A stretch of DNA of 64,000 bases from Metallosphaera tengchongensis (GTDB lineage: Archaea > Thermoproteota > Thermoprotei_A > Sulfolobales > Sulfolobaceae), in contig NZ_CP049074.1 in the NCBI RefSeq assembly GCF_013343295.1, positions 1,407,501 to 1,471,500 on the forward strand, in the 5' to 3' direction. The position numbers and the translations under genes were made by a program. Shown piece by piece: positions 1 through 7,855 of the stretch. Positions within the stretch are counted from its first letter, which is position 1. The number at the start of each line of letters is the position of its first letter. A model generated the notes under the pieces. The model ran no database searches and was not told the DNA's origin. It worked only from the letters and a program-made list of their open reading frames with translations.

Positions 1-1
1 T

Positions 2-1831
2 GCCTCAACCCTGAACTTTGTTTTTGCGCCCCTCTTAGTCGGATCAAGTTCACTCCCCTGGAGAAACCTGGAGATGGAACTAAAGGTTCTAGGAGAATCG
101 TTGGAGGTAAAGTTTAAGTCGACTGGAAAGGAGTCCCTGTTCCTTGACTCCAAACCCCTAAAATTTTCGTGCAGCAGTGAAACGTGCGTATCCACTTCAA
201 AGGTGAGCCCTGGTGAGCACGTTGTCAAACTGTGTATAGGGAACGAGTGCACGTCCAGAAAGGTGATGGTAAACCAGCCAAAGACTGTACCGTTGTCCGT
301 GGGCAATAAGGCCTCCCCTTTGACCATAAGCACTGAAGTGCAGGGGAAGAAAATGATAATTAAGCTCAACTTCTCCAAGAAAACAGGTTCCTTTGAGCTG
401 AAGGTAAACAACGAAGTGATCCAAACTAGGAGAGTGAACAGTACACTATACGAAGCCGAGTACCCCCTCAAATCACCAGGGAAATACTTAGTGGAGGTCA
501 ATAGGCTTTCCAAGGGGTCCTCAGAGTCCTACACTAAGGAGGTGGAGGTCAAATCCCTAGAAATGACGATAGAGATGAAGGTGGAACAGCGTTGGCCAGA
601 TCTTTTAATTACTGTTGAAACTTACGTGGACGGTGTAAGGTCTTCAGTGGACAAGATAGACATAAAGGTGAACGGCGAGCTGGTGCCCTTTAGCAACCCC
701 GACCCTGGCATCTACACGGCCATGGTACCTACTAACAAGGAGGGAAAGTATGAGATTGTGGTGGAAGCGGTAAAGGATAAGCTTTCCAAGACTGAGAGAA
801 AAGAGGTCGCGGTCTCTATTCCCTCATTGAGGTCGTGGGATCCTAAGTCCTGGGTAGGCAGGTCAATCTACGGCTATGAGGTAGAGGGTATATTGGGGAT
901 TGGGGGTACGTCCTTCGTGCTTCTCGGTAGCAGGGAGAAGAAGAGGTACGCCATCAAGGTAGTAAATATCTTCCCGTCCTCATCAGGATCGCAGACAAGG
1001 ATCGGGCTCTCAACCTTTTCCGACCTGAGCAGGGAGTCCTCCAAGCTCCAGGAGATCTCAGAAAGGTCGGAGGAGATAGTAAAGCTTTACGGCATTTACG
1101 CTGACGTCAACACCATAGCCGAAATCCTTAGCGGAAAGACCCTCCTATACCTCACCAACCCCCCTGCCATCGTGATGGAGCTCATGACTGGTGGAACCGC
1201 TGAGGATTTGACCTCCAAGCAGGCTGTGTTTCTGTCGTCCAACTGGCCGGAGATAGTCAAGACGGTCTTCATAAATATCGCGAAGGCCCTTTACGTGGTA
1301 CACAGTGAGGACTACGTACACCTAGACGTAAAGCCCAGGAACGTCTTTTTCAGCGAAGATCCGGGTTCGGTGGGGAGTGAGGTGTTAGATAGGTTGAGGT
1401 CTGGGAAGACTAAGGTGAAGCTTGGAGACCTTGGCTCAGCCAGGAGAACTGGGGAGAGGATAAGCGAGTACACAGGTGAATATTGCCCTGTGGATCAAGT
1501 TGAGGCTATGCTACGAGGGGAGGGCGCTAGGCCTGATATGGACGTTTACGCTTTGGGTGCAACCATATATAAGCTTGTGAACGGGTCCCCACTTAACCCC
1601 GTTGAGATGGTCAGAGAGATGGACACTGCAGTAGACCTCTTCCTAAGACGCGGAGATTATAGGTCCAGCCTACAGAAGGCAAGGGAAGCCTACAAGGTCG
1701 CACACGCTTCAATCCAACTATCGAGGTTTAAGGAAATTGAGCCTCTTGTGAAATCCATGACCCACTGGGATCACACCAGGAGACCGTCCATTAAGGAGGT
1801 CTTGGACCAGTTACACGGCTTGAGTAAATAA
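2..1831 (+). CDS. Ser/Thr protein kinase with N-terminal Ig-like/beta-rich region (5' end probably cut by window)
   Basis: The C-terminal ~310 residues form a eukaryotic-like protein kinase. Counting from the ATG at 74, the Gly-rich loop LGIGGTSFVLLG lies near residue 273, the ATP-anchoring lysine in YAIKVV near 292, the catalytic loop HLDVKPRN near 416, and GDLGS in place of DFG near 451. The first ~270 residues are beta-rich, with repeated YEAEYPLKSPGKYLVEV-like and IYTAMVPTNKEGKYEIVV-like stretches that suggest Ig-like domains outside or beside the catalytic domain. The frame has no stop back to base 2, and the residues before M74 include a short hydrophobic stretch, so the true start, and perhaps a membrane segment, probably lies upstream; ATG 74 is the fallback. 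Substrate is unknown. Kinase call is firm, the N-terminal fold is inferred. Confidence 0.85.
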   Translation, partial: ASTLNFVFAPLLVGSSSLPWRNLEMELKVLGESLEVKFKSTGKESLFLDSKPLKFSCSSETCVSTSKVSPGEHVVKLCIGNECTSRKVMVNQPKTVPLSVGNKASPLTISTEVQGKKMIIKLNFSKKTGSFELKVNNEVIQTRRVNSTLYEAEYPLKSPGKYLVEVNRLSKGSSESYTKEVEVKSLEMTIEMKVEQRWPDLLITVETYVDGVRSSVDKIDIKVNGELVPFSNPDPGIYTAMVPTNKEGKYEIVVEAVKDKLSKTERKEVAVSIPSLRSWDPKSWVGRSIYGYEVEGILGIGGTSFVLLGSREKKRYAIKVVNIFPSSSGSQTRIGLSTFSDLSRESSKLQEISERSEEIVKLYGIYADVNTIAEILSGKTLLYLTNPPAIVMELMTGGTAEDLTSKQAVFLSSNWPEIVKTVFINIAKALYVVHSEDYVHLDVKPRNVFFSEDPGSVGSEVLDRLRSGKTKVKLGDLGSARRTGERISEYTGEYCPVDQVEAMLRGEGARPDMDVYALGATIYKLVNGSPLNPVEMVREMDTAVDLFLRRGDYRSSLQKAREAYKVAHASIQLSRFKEIEPLVKSMTHWDHTRRPSIKEVLDQLHGLSK

Positions 1832-1867
1832 TACCTAACCCGTGGTGGATCTTAACTCCACTAAGTC

Positions 1868-4021
1868 TCATCTCCTGAGCCTATAGGCCACTAGGATAGC
1901 GATGACCAGAACTATTACGAAAGATACTACCCTTGAATAGTAACTTGAGAAAATACCTTTTGGTGTTGTACCAGAGGAGGTAACGTTAGATGTACCTGTA
2001 GTAGTCGAATTGGTTTTGGTTACACCTGTGGTCTGATTAGTTTCTCGCGTAACGTTTTGATTTCTTGTAAAGTTGAAGTACACTGACGCATTCTGCGGTA
2101 CCTCAAGGGAAACGCTGCTAGGTAATACGCTGTAGTTTGGGATGGAAAGAACACGGACCAAATAGGTTCCTGGGTACAGGAGAACGGAGCTGTTTCCCGT
2201 TAGGTTATATCTCGTGTTGTTTATGAGCACGCTCCATTCCTTAACCCCATTCTCCGACAGGTTCACCCTGAACTGGTCCTCCTTAAACTTTATTAAGACC
2301 AGTACCGAGATCCCACCAAGTTTGGTTCCGTTAGGCAGATTAACCGAAAAGGTAGTTGGGGTCACCTTCACCAAGCCAGCTGTGGTTACGTTCACTGTAT
2401 ACTTGAAGTACTTGGGGGGAATAATCGTAAAGTTATGGACCCCTATAGTCTCGTTAACGACAAGGAACGTGGAGTTGGTCTTGAACTCCTGGGACCCTAT
2501 CTGAACCCCCCATGACTCTCCACTGGATTGGTTGAGCCCTGTCTCCAGGAAGACAACCCTGAAGGACTTAGGCACAACGTTCAGCGATAGAGTACTATTA
2601 ACTTGAGTCAAGACCCCTGTTAACGGTTTGTACCCTGGGGCCGGGTATACCTTAAATTGATACGAAGCGTTATTGGTCGGCAGCACAAGAAGTAGGGTCC
2701 CTGATACCTCATCCTTCACTAACCCCAACTCAATGGTCCAATTCCCGCTGTAGTTACGTAGAGATATGGAAGCCTCATAATAAGGCACGTATGGTAAGAG
2801 GTCAAAGTTTAGGGTATTACCAGACATGGACGCGTACTCTATCCCATCTGATGTCAGCAGGTAACCCACTAAGTTCCCGATCTGAAAAGACGTGAAGTCT
2901 CCGGTAAACATGTTGAAAGTGTAGATCTCTCCATTCCCGTAAAGGTAAGCAGTCCCGTTAGCCGCGTAGAGGACTTGAGTGACGGAGGGACCTTTCGAAG
3001 TGTTCAGAGTATCTTCCTCATAGACTCCGACCTTTCCGTGACCAAAAAGGAACGTTGAGTTCAAGGGTCCAGGCACTACTGAGCTCCAATTCCCACTCAG
3101 GTTGTGGTAAGTCACGCCCTGCCCGTTTATTTTCACTAACGTGGAGGGAAAGAGCACGCATAGATATCCTTCACCAACCGAGACATCTACGGGATTCAGG
3201 TACTGGGTCGAGTTAGGAAGATTAAGGGAACCACTTACATTATACTTTCCATACGCGAAATAGAGATGACCTGGGTTCACCCATAATATTTCCTCGTCGG
3301 GCGTTGAGATAACAGTAGCTATCCCTTGAGTTACGTTCACGAGCTGTGGAATGCCTGTAATCACACCATTTCTTTCCAGGCCGATTTGCGTTAAACTCAC
3401 TTGTAACTCCCCATTCACTTGATACCATGTCAAAAGGTATGTAGTTGTATAACTCGGAGAGATTGTGTAATTGAGGAAAACAGCCCCGTAATTTCCCGGT
3501 TCTACGTTACTAACTATCTGATAAGTTGTTGACGGTCCTTTTGTATTACTCTCCGCATACGCATATAAATAAATTCCTTGAGCGTTCCCCTCGCGAACTA
3601 CGTCCACAAGCAATACGAAATTCCTCAAAAATCCTACGGCGATCGGTATGGAATTTATATTAACTGACGTGTTCCTATCTAGGCTCTCGTTGAATATCCA
3701 CATAGTGGGGTACTTACTCCCGTTGACGAGTCTCTCTCCCACTATTACGATCAAGTTCTGAAATGAGGCGGTCTTGTTAACGGTTCCATCTCCAATGAAG
3801 TAGCCAGTACTGTTTTTCCAGACGTAAATCTCGCCTTCCTGGGCCCCAACGACGTAGGTAGTGTAGTTATTGAGGAATATCCCGTAGACTCTGGAGACAT
3901 TACTAATTTGAAACAAGGGTTCTACGGAGCTCTGGGCCTTGATGACCCCGATCGTTGATAAGACGAAGAGCAACAAAAGTAGAACAGCAACCTTATCCTC
4001 CACAGTAGGATCTCCGTACAT
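1868..4021 (-). CDS. large secreted/membrane-anchored beta-rich surface protein
   Basis: The 717-residue product has an N-terminal signal or anchor (VAVLLLLLFVLSTIGVIKAQ) and a C-terminal membrane segment (FVIVLVIAILVAYRLRR), so most of it should lie outside the cytoplasmic membrane. The body is rich in Asn-X-Ser/Thr sequons, as in heavily N-glycosylated Sulfolobales surface proteins. The first ~450 residues have repeating short strands compatible with a beta-propeller. The later part has modules such as VVFLETGLNQSSGESWGVQI and the related ENGVKEWSVLIN, which resemble the repeat modules found in thermopsin-like and other archaeal surface proteins. A Ser/Thr/Asn-rich linker precedes the membrane anchor. 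No protease active site was recognised. It lies tail to tail with the kinase gene. Function is unknown. Confidence 0.75.
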   Translation of the reverse strand: MYGDPTVEDKVAVLLLLLFVLSTIGVIKAQSSVEPLFQISNVSRVYGIFLNNYTTYVVGAQEGEIYVWKNSTGYFIGDGTVNKTASFQNLIVIVGERLVNGSKYPTMWIFNESLDRNTSVNINSIPIAVGFLRNFVLLVDVVREGNAQGIYLYAYAESNTKGPSTTYQIVSNVEPGNYGAVFLNYTISPSYTTTYLLTWYQVNGELQVSLTQIGLERNGVITGIPQLVNVTQGIATVISTPDEEILWVNPGHLYFAYGKYNVSGSLNLPNSTQYLNPVDVSVGEGYLCVLFPSTLVKINGQGVTYHNLSGNWSSVVPGPLNSTFLFGHGKVGVYEEDTLNTSKGPSVTQVLYAANGTAYLYGNGEIYTFNMFTGDFTSFQIGNLVGYLLTSDGIEYASMSGNTLNFDLLPYVPYYEASISLRNYSGNWTIELGLVKDEVSGTLLLVLPTNNASYQFKVYPAPGYKPLTGVLTQVNSTLSLNVVPKSFRVVFLETGLNQSSGESWGVQIGSQEFKTNSTFLVVNETIGVHNFTIIPPKYFKYTVNVTTAGLVKVTPTTFSVNLPNGTKLGGISVLVLIKFKEDQFRVNLSENGVKEWSVLINNTRYNLTGNSSVLLYPGTYLVRVLSIPNYSVLPSSVSLEVPQNASVYFNFTRNQNVTRETNQTTGVTKTNSTTTGTSNVTSSGTTPKGIFSSYYSRVVSFVIVLVIAILVAYRLRR

Positions 4022-4151
4022 AAGTTAATAACTTTTTCATAACGTAAGCGCTCTTGGAGCTTCTGGCCAAAGGGCGTCTTTAGAACTAGGTAAGTAAACA
4101 CCCTTAACAATAAGGGTACACCCTTTTGAAAACTTGAAGGGAAGGGATATC

Positions 4152-4766
4152 ATGGAGCAGAAAGTTTTAGATGTAAGGAAGTATCCCCCTTCCACCAGGC
4201 ATAGCTTAATACTTCAGGAGTTCGAGAAGCTTAAACCTGGAGATGGAATGTTCATATTAAACGACCACGAACCGGTCCATCTGATACATTTCTTATCCCA
4301 TAGGGACGACTTCGATATGGACGCCTATTACGCTAAGGAGGAGGGAGAAGGCAGGTGGTTGGCCTACCTTAAAAAGAAAACCTCTCAGGTGGATAGAAAG
4401 GTGCTTTATACTGATTTTGACAAGAATAAGAAGTTCTCTGACAGCTCCTTTACACCTGTCCAGGTCTACAAGACCTCAACCTACGCAGTGATTCTGGCCT
4501 ACTTTAAGCCAGGTCAATTCATACCTGTGCATAGTCCAGACATAGACCTGATACTTTACGTTAGAAAGGGCAGGGGTAAAGTCGTTGCAGGAGAGGAGAA
4601 GTTCGAGGTCTCTGAGGGGGATATTGTTGTTGTCCCTAGAGGAGTGAAGAGGGGTGTCCAGGCCGACACGGAAATGGAGGTGCTCCACATAGTTTCTCCG
4701 CCTCCCTCTGAGAAAGATCACGAACAGGTTGAGAAGGGGCTGGAGGTAGGGAGGTTTGGAGGCTAA
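4152..4766 (+). CDS. DUF2249-cupin fusion protein
   Basis: The N-terminal ~80 residues match the DUF2249 pattern: a DVRKYPPSTRH start, a GDGMFILNDHEP block and a final segment rich in Lys/Arg. The C-terminal ~90 residues form a small cupin (GRGKVVAGEEKFEVSEGDIV, then VVPRG). A metal-binding role is possible, but the usual cupin histidines are poorly preserved. I start at ATG 4152; an in-frame TTG at 4134 would add six residues. The next gene, for a MIP18/DUF59 protein, overlaps the end by 11 bases, so the two are probably one transcript. The pairing with an Fe-S assembly family suggests metal or redox handling; this is inference from context. Confidence 0.8.
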   Translation: MEQKVLDVRKYPPSTRHSLILQEFEKLKPGDGMFILNDHEPVHLIHFLSHRDDFDMDAYYAKEEGEGRWLAYLKKKTSQVDRKVLYTDFDKNKKFSDSSFTPVQVYKTSTYAVILAYFKPGQFIPVHSPDIDLILYVRKGRGKVVAGEEKFEVSEGDIVVVPRGVKRGVQADTEMEVLHIVSPPPSEKDHEQVEKGLEVGRFGG

Positions 4767-5133
4767 GGAAATTGTGGACGCAGAAAGGTGGAAAGCGAAG
4801 ATAATGGACGGACTAAGGGAAGTCTATGACCCTGAGATCCCAATTGACATAGTGAACTTAGGTCTGATTTATGAACTTACTATAAACGATGCGGGAGAAG
4901 TTTACATTAGGGTAGGTGCAACTACCCCGTCCTGTCCGGTCACTGACGACCTTGTCTACACCATTGAGCAGGTCATCAAGGAGAGCGTTAATGCCAAGAG
5001 CGTTAAGGTGGACCTAGACCTGGAAACTGGGTGGACACCCCTAATGATGACTGAAGAAGGTAGAGAGACCTTTAAGCGCAAGTACGGCTATGATATTGTG
5101 GAGATGTGGAGACTCCAACAGGGGGATCAGTAA
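4756..5133 (+). CDS. MIP18/DUF59 family protein (SufT/PaaD-like Fe-S assembly factor)
   Basis: The 125-residue protein has the family signature VYDPEIPIDIVNLGLIYEL followed by VGATTPSCPVTDDLV, which contains the conserved cysteine. Members of this family (SufT, PaaD, MIP18) take part in late steps of iron-sulfur cluster maturation. The start is TTG 4756 inside the end of the cupin gene; the 11-base overlap points to translational coupling. After the domain there is a short extension with Trp and Glu residues typical of archaeal members. The family assignment is firm; the client proteins are not known, but the many Fe-S enzymes in this window (POR, Rieske, radical SAM) are possible ones. Confidence 0.88.
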   Translation: MEAKEIVDAERWKAKIMDGLREVYDPEIPIDIVNLGLIYELTINDAGEVYIRVGATTPSCPVTDDLVYTIEQVIKESVNAKSVKVDLDLETGWTPLMMTEEGRETFKRKYGYDIVEMWRLQQGDQ

Positions 5134-5188
5134 AACAAAAATAGACACTTGCACGAAGGGGAAAAACAACTGACTTATCTAAAAAGGT

Positions 5189-5695
5189 CTACCTTATTAA
5201 GGAGAGTCCTAGTTGTTCCATTGAGGTAAGGCTTGGTAGTGCACCTGAGCTCCCAACGTAAGATATCTGCACGAAGTGGCTTCCAGATACGAGGTATACT
5301 ATCTCAACCTGCCCCAAGGAGTAAGTGGATACCCAAACTCCGTTCATCATCTGTGGGGATATGGGGGAAACTGAATTCAAGTAGCTTAGCGCAGAGTTAG
5401 CCGATGGGAAGTTCACCTCCAGTACGGTCATCAAGTCTCCCGCAGCGTCGGTTAGGTTTACGTAAGATATAGCGTCAGAACCGAAGCTCTGCAGAAATGA
5501 GGTTGGCGAACTGTCAGCCACTCCAGAGAATGAGTTAACCACCGACCACGTCACACCAGTGAAGTGGTCTAAGGTAGAGAGAGAAGGTACGGAGGGGACT
5601 TGAGCAGAGGGGTTTCCGCCCAGGAATCCCAAGGATAGAGCTCCCGCGATTAGGACTATGGCTATAACCTCACCCACTTTTAGATCAAATCTCAT
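5189..5695 (-). CDS. exported or membrane-anchored protein of unknown function
   Basis: From ATG 5695 the product begins MRFDLKVGEVIAIVLIAGAL, a short positive N-terminus followed by a hydrophobic segment, so it is probably exported or N-anchored. The remaining ~140 residues are Ser-rich and low in charge, suited to an acidic exterior, with no motif I recognise. A longer frame begins at 5761, but its extra 22 residues are lysine- and tyrosine-rich and would bury the signal, so I prefer the shorter start. Single gene, convergent with the MIP18 gene and divergent from the small membrane protein at 5856. Confidence 0.65.
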   Translation of the reverse strand: MRFDLKVGEVIAIVLIAGALSLGFLGGNPSAQVPSVPSLSTLDHFTGVTWSVVNSFSGVADSSPTSFLQSFGSDAISYVNLTDAAGDLMTVLEVNFPSANSALSYLNSVSPISPQMMNGVWVSTYSLGQVEIVYLVSGSHFVQISYVGSSGALPSLTSMEQLGLSLIR

Positions 5696-5855
5696 GTATA
5701 TTCCCTTAATATATCTATTAATCAAAATTGCATAATAAACTTTGTGTTCATATGTGTGCATTAGTATGCAATCCTGTTAGATTATAATTTTTTTAATATA
5801 TCAGGATAAACTTAAACATATGAAACTTATAAGTTTTATTAAGTAAGTTAACCAT

Positions 5856-6137
5856 ATGAAAGAGAAAGTAATATTGCCAATACTTAGCGGTTTGGGGCTT
5901 ATGGACGTTGTAACCACATTCTTGGGCGTAACTCAAGGTTACACTGAACAGAACTTCTTCCTCAGCTCCTTTCAAGATAATCCGCTCTTGCTTGTGTCCA
6001 TTATGTCCGTACTGAAGGTTTTCGCGATAGTTGTGTCAGTCTTGTTGGCAAGGAGGTCGATAACGTTACCCTCCTTGGTCCTTATCGGGTTGTTTGGGTT
6101 AGCTGACATTTCCAACCTTTTACTTCTTCTACATTGA
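5856..6137 (+). CDS. small membrane protein, DUF5658-like
   Basis: A 93-residue protein with about three hydrophobic segments. It carries an early D-x-x-TT pair (LMDVVTTFLGV) followed by a glutamate (YTEQNFFL), a pattern I associate with the DUF5658 family of small integral membrane proteins. No biochemical role is known for such proteins. The gene stands alone. An AT-rich stretch including cttataagttttatt lies about 20-40 bases before the ATG and could serve as promoter for a leaderless or short-leader transcript. Confidence 0.6.
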   Translation: MKEKVILPILSGLGLMDVVTTFLGVTQGYTEQNFFLSSFQDNPLLLVSIMSVLKVFAIVVSVLLARRSITLPSLVLIGLFGLADISNLLLLLH

Positions 6138-6343
6138 GCCCAACGAGTTTTTGGAAGCCTAGTCGGTGGTAAGTTGGGATGTATAGTTACTGGGCACGCG
6201 TACTGCTTGACGGTGGATTTTTCTCCTAGTTAGCATTTTCCTGACAGCTAGAAGTTAGATAAAGCGAAATCATATAAATTGTTAAAAACTATTTATCTAG
6301 ACGTAAGGTTTAGCTTATAATATTGAAGCCTTTTAATTAGAAT

Positions 6344-6439
6344 ATGAAAAGCCTATCAGATGATATAGTTTACGGAAAGGATACTCCACTTTCATTTACT
6401 TATAACGACTTAGACAAGGATGTTGAGGAGACTGAATAA
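6344..6439 (+). CDS. possible 31-aa small ORF
   Basis: ATG 6344 opens a 31-codon frame that ends at TAA 6437-6439. The peptide is acidic (ends in DKDVEETE) and has no recognised domain. It follows an AT-rich region with TATA-like sequence (cttataatatt) about 20-30 bases upstream. It may be a real small protein, the start of a broken gene, or chance. Confidence 0.2.
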   Translation: MKSLSDDIVYGKDTPLSFTYNDLDKDVEETE

Positions 6440-6490
6440 CATTTAATTAATACACATGTATATCTAAATGATTTAGAGAGTGCAGGTTAG

Positions 6491-6706
6491 TTTCTACAGG
6501 AATTCGTTAGAGCAATACGCTTCCCTACCAACCTGGGTTCAGAGGTTAAGTCCAGTTGTGTGAGACCGCTTTACCTTAATGGCGAGAGCCATGGTGTAGG
6601 GTCAGACTCTGAGCGTTGTCAAACCCTATTACCCTTGAGCGAAGGTGGCATCTCAATTAGAGCTCATCCTGAACACGGAATGGGGATAGAGACCTTTAAG
6701 GTATAA
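6491..6706 (+). pseudogene. stop-free frame without start, probable gene relic
   Basis: A frame without stops runs from 6491 to TAA 6704-6706. It encodes about 71 residues with varied composition, including RFPTNLGSEV, PLYLNGESHGVGSDSERC and SIRAHPEHGMG, and has no usable start codon. It looks like the C-terminal remains of a coding sequence, perhaps from an insertion element. I do not recognise the family. It ends 17 bases before the ATG of the DUF1404 gene. Confidence 0.25.
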
Positions 6707-6723
6707 AACCCAATGAGGTATAG

Positions 6724-7278
6724 ATGGACATGAATAAGCTTGTACTGGTCGGCGTAGTTCTCCTTCTCCTTTCAGTGAATCCAATAACTGAGGAGCTTGA
6801 ATTCAGGGTTGCTCTCGTTTATATGTTGTCTCACTACTCTCTCGTGTCTTCTGGCTTCCTCATCGGGTTTGCTCTTTTGAGATCCAGTTGGTACAACTTA
6901 ATCGTAGGGGCTGTCCCAATAGCATTCTGGCACCTTCCTTTTCCTTTCGCTCTAGGTGCCTCCTTCTTACTTTTTAGGGTAATGACAGACGTCTCATTGT
7001 TCTTGGGAGGACTGTTAGTGGGCTCCACGATACACAGCGTCCCTCAATGGGTAAAGATAACGCTACTGTCACTCTACATGTTGGGAGATACTGTCCTCAG
7101 CGTGATCTTCATAATAGCAGATCCGTTATACAGCCAAAAGGACTTCCATTTCCTTCTCTACCCTCCATCTTCGCTCCCAATAGTGGGTGTAGCCATGATC
7201 TTAGTGATGAACGTGGTTGTAGCAATTGTAGTTTACTTGTCCTTCAAGTCGATCCTGAGATGGGAGTCTGAAGATTGA
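6724..7278 (+). CDS. DUF1404 family membrane protein (copy 1)
   Basis: A 184-residue, very hydrophobic protein with about five to six membrane segments. It shares a set of spaced motifs with the 179-residue protein at 7312-7851: NPITE near the N-terminus, a SHYSLVSSGF block, an HLPF block, a GD pair before a further membrane segment, and an aromatic-rich YP loop. These are features of DUF1404, a family I know from Sulfolobales and close to terminal oxidase genes. The conserved His and Asp/Glu residues in membrane segments could bind heme or copper, but nothing here proves it. The gene converges on its paralog, leaving 33 bases between stops. ATG 6724 and ATG 6730 are both possible starts. Confidence 0.72.
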   Translation: MDMNKLVLVGVVLLLLSVNPITEELEFRVALVYMLSHYSLVSSGFLIGFALLRSSWYNLIVGAVPIAFWHLPFPFALGASFLLFRVMTDVSLFLGGLLVGSTIHSVPQWVKITLLSLYMLGDTVLSVIFIIADPLYSQKDFHFLLYPPSSLPIVGVAMILVMNVVVAIVVYLSFKSILRWESED

Positions 7279-7311
7279 AGGACTCGACTCATTAACCCTT
7301 TCAGGTTCAAT

Positions 7312-7851
7312 TCACTCGGACTCGAAAACCTTTATCAATACTTTCATGATTATAAAGAACGCTACGATGTTCATGAAAAGGAACATGAATATTCCTGCGT
7401 CTTTGATCTGCCAGTCCGGGTATGTAGATAGGGGATATACGTAAGCTTTATCGCCAAGCATGAACGCTGCAGAGAGGGATGTATCTCCAGCCATCCACCC
7501 TCCGAAGAGACTGTAACTGAGCTTACTGCCTAACCTCAATGATGACCCCATGAGAAAACCTGAGAGGGCAAGTAGTATCTCCACAACAATCCTCCAGAAC
7601 TCAAACCTAGAGGTGAGGTCAAAAACAAATGGCACATGAGAAGCAACGACGATTATAGACCCTAGGATAATCCATGGTATTGACTGGATCCTCATTCTCT
7701 TGGTGCCAAACCAAAAACCTGAAGCAAAGAGGGCGTAATGAGACGCCATGAACGCAACGGCATTATTTTCGTATAGATTCTCAGTAATAGGATTAATTAA
7801 GAATAAAATAGAAATGAGAAATATTAAAAAATTTCCCCTTTTTAACTCCAT
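7312..7851 (-). CDS. DUF1404 family membrane protein (copy 2), downstream of soxM
   Basis: A 179-residue integral membrane protein paralogous to the one at 6724-7278. Shared positions include INPITEN, ASHYALFASGF, ASHVPFVF, GDTSLS and a late MN pair. The ATG lies only four bases after the soxM stop on the same strand, so it is very likely cotranscribed with the terminal oxidase. This placement supports a role in oxidase assembly, cofactor insertion or stability, which is inference from context. The family itself has no assigned activity that I know. Confidence 0.78.
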   Translation of the reverse strand: MELKRGNFLIFLISILFLINPITENLYENNAVAFMASHYALFASGFWFGTKRMRIQSIPWIILGSIIVVASHVPFVFDLTSRFEFWRIVVEILLALSGFLMGSSLRLGSKLSYSLFGGWMAGDTSLSAAFMLGDKAYVYPLSTYPDWQIKDAGIFMFLFMNIVAFFIIMKVLIKVFESE

Positions 7852-7855
7852 AGGC

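Larger units (their letters stand above)
6138..6723. other. 586-bp intergenic stretch with two weak ORF relics
   Basis: No full gene is evident. The stretch holds an AT-rich segment (6250-6330), a 31-codon ORF at 6344 and a 71-codon stop-free frame with no start at 6491 (both listed separately). The composition changes from AT-rich to balanced at about 6490, where the open frame begins, which suggests old inserted or decayed coding DNA. Confidence 0.4.
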
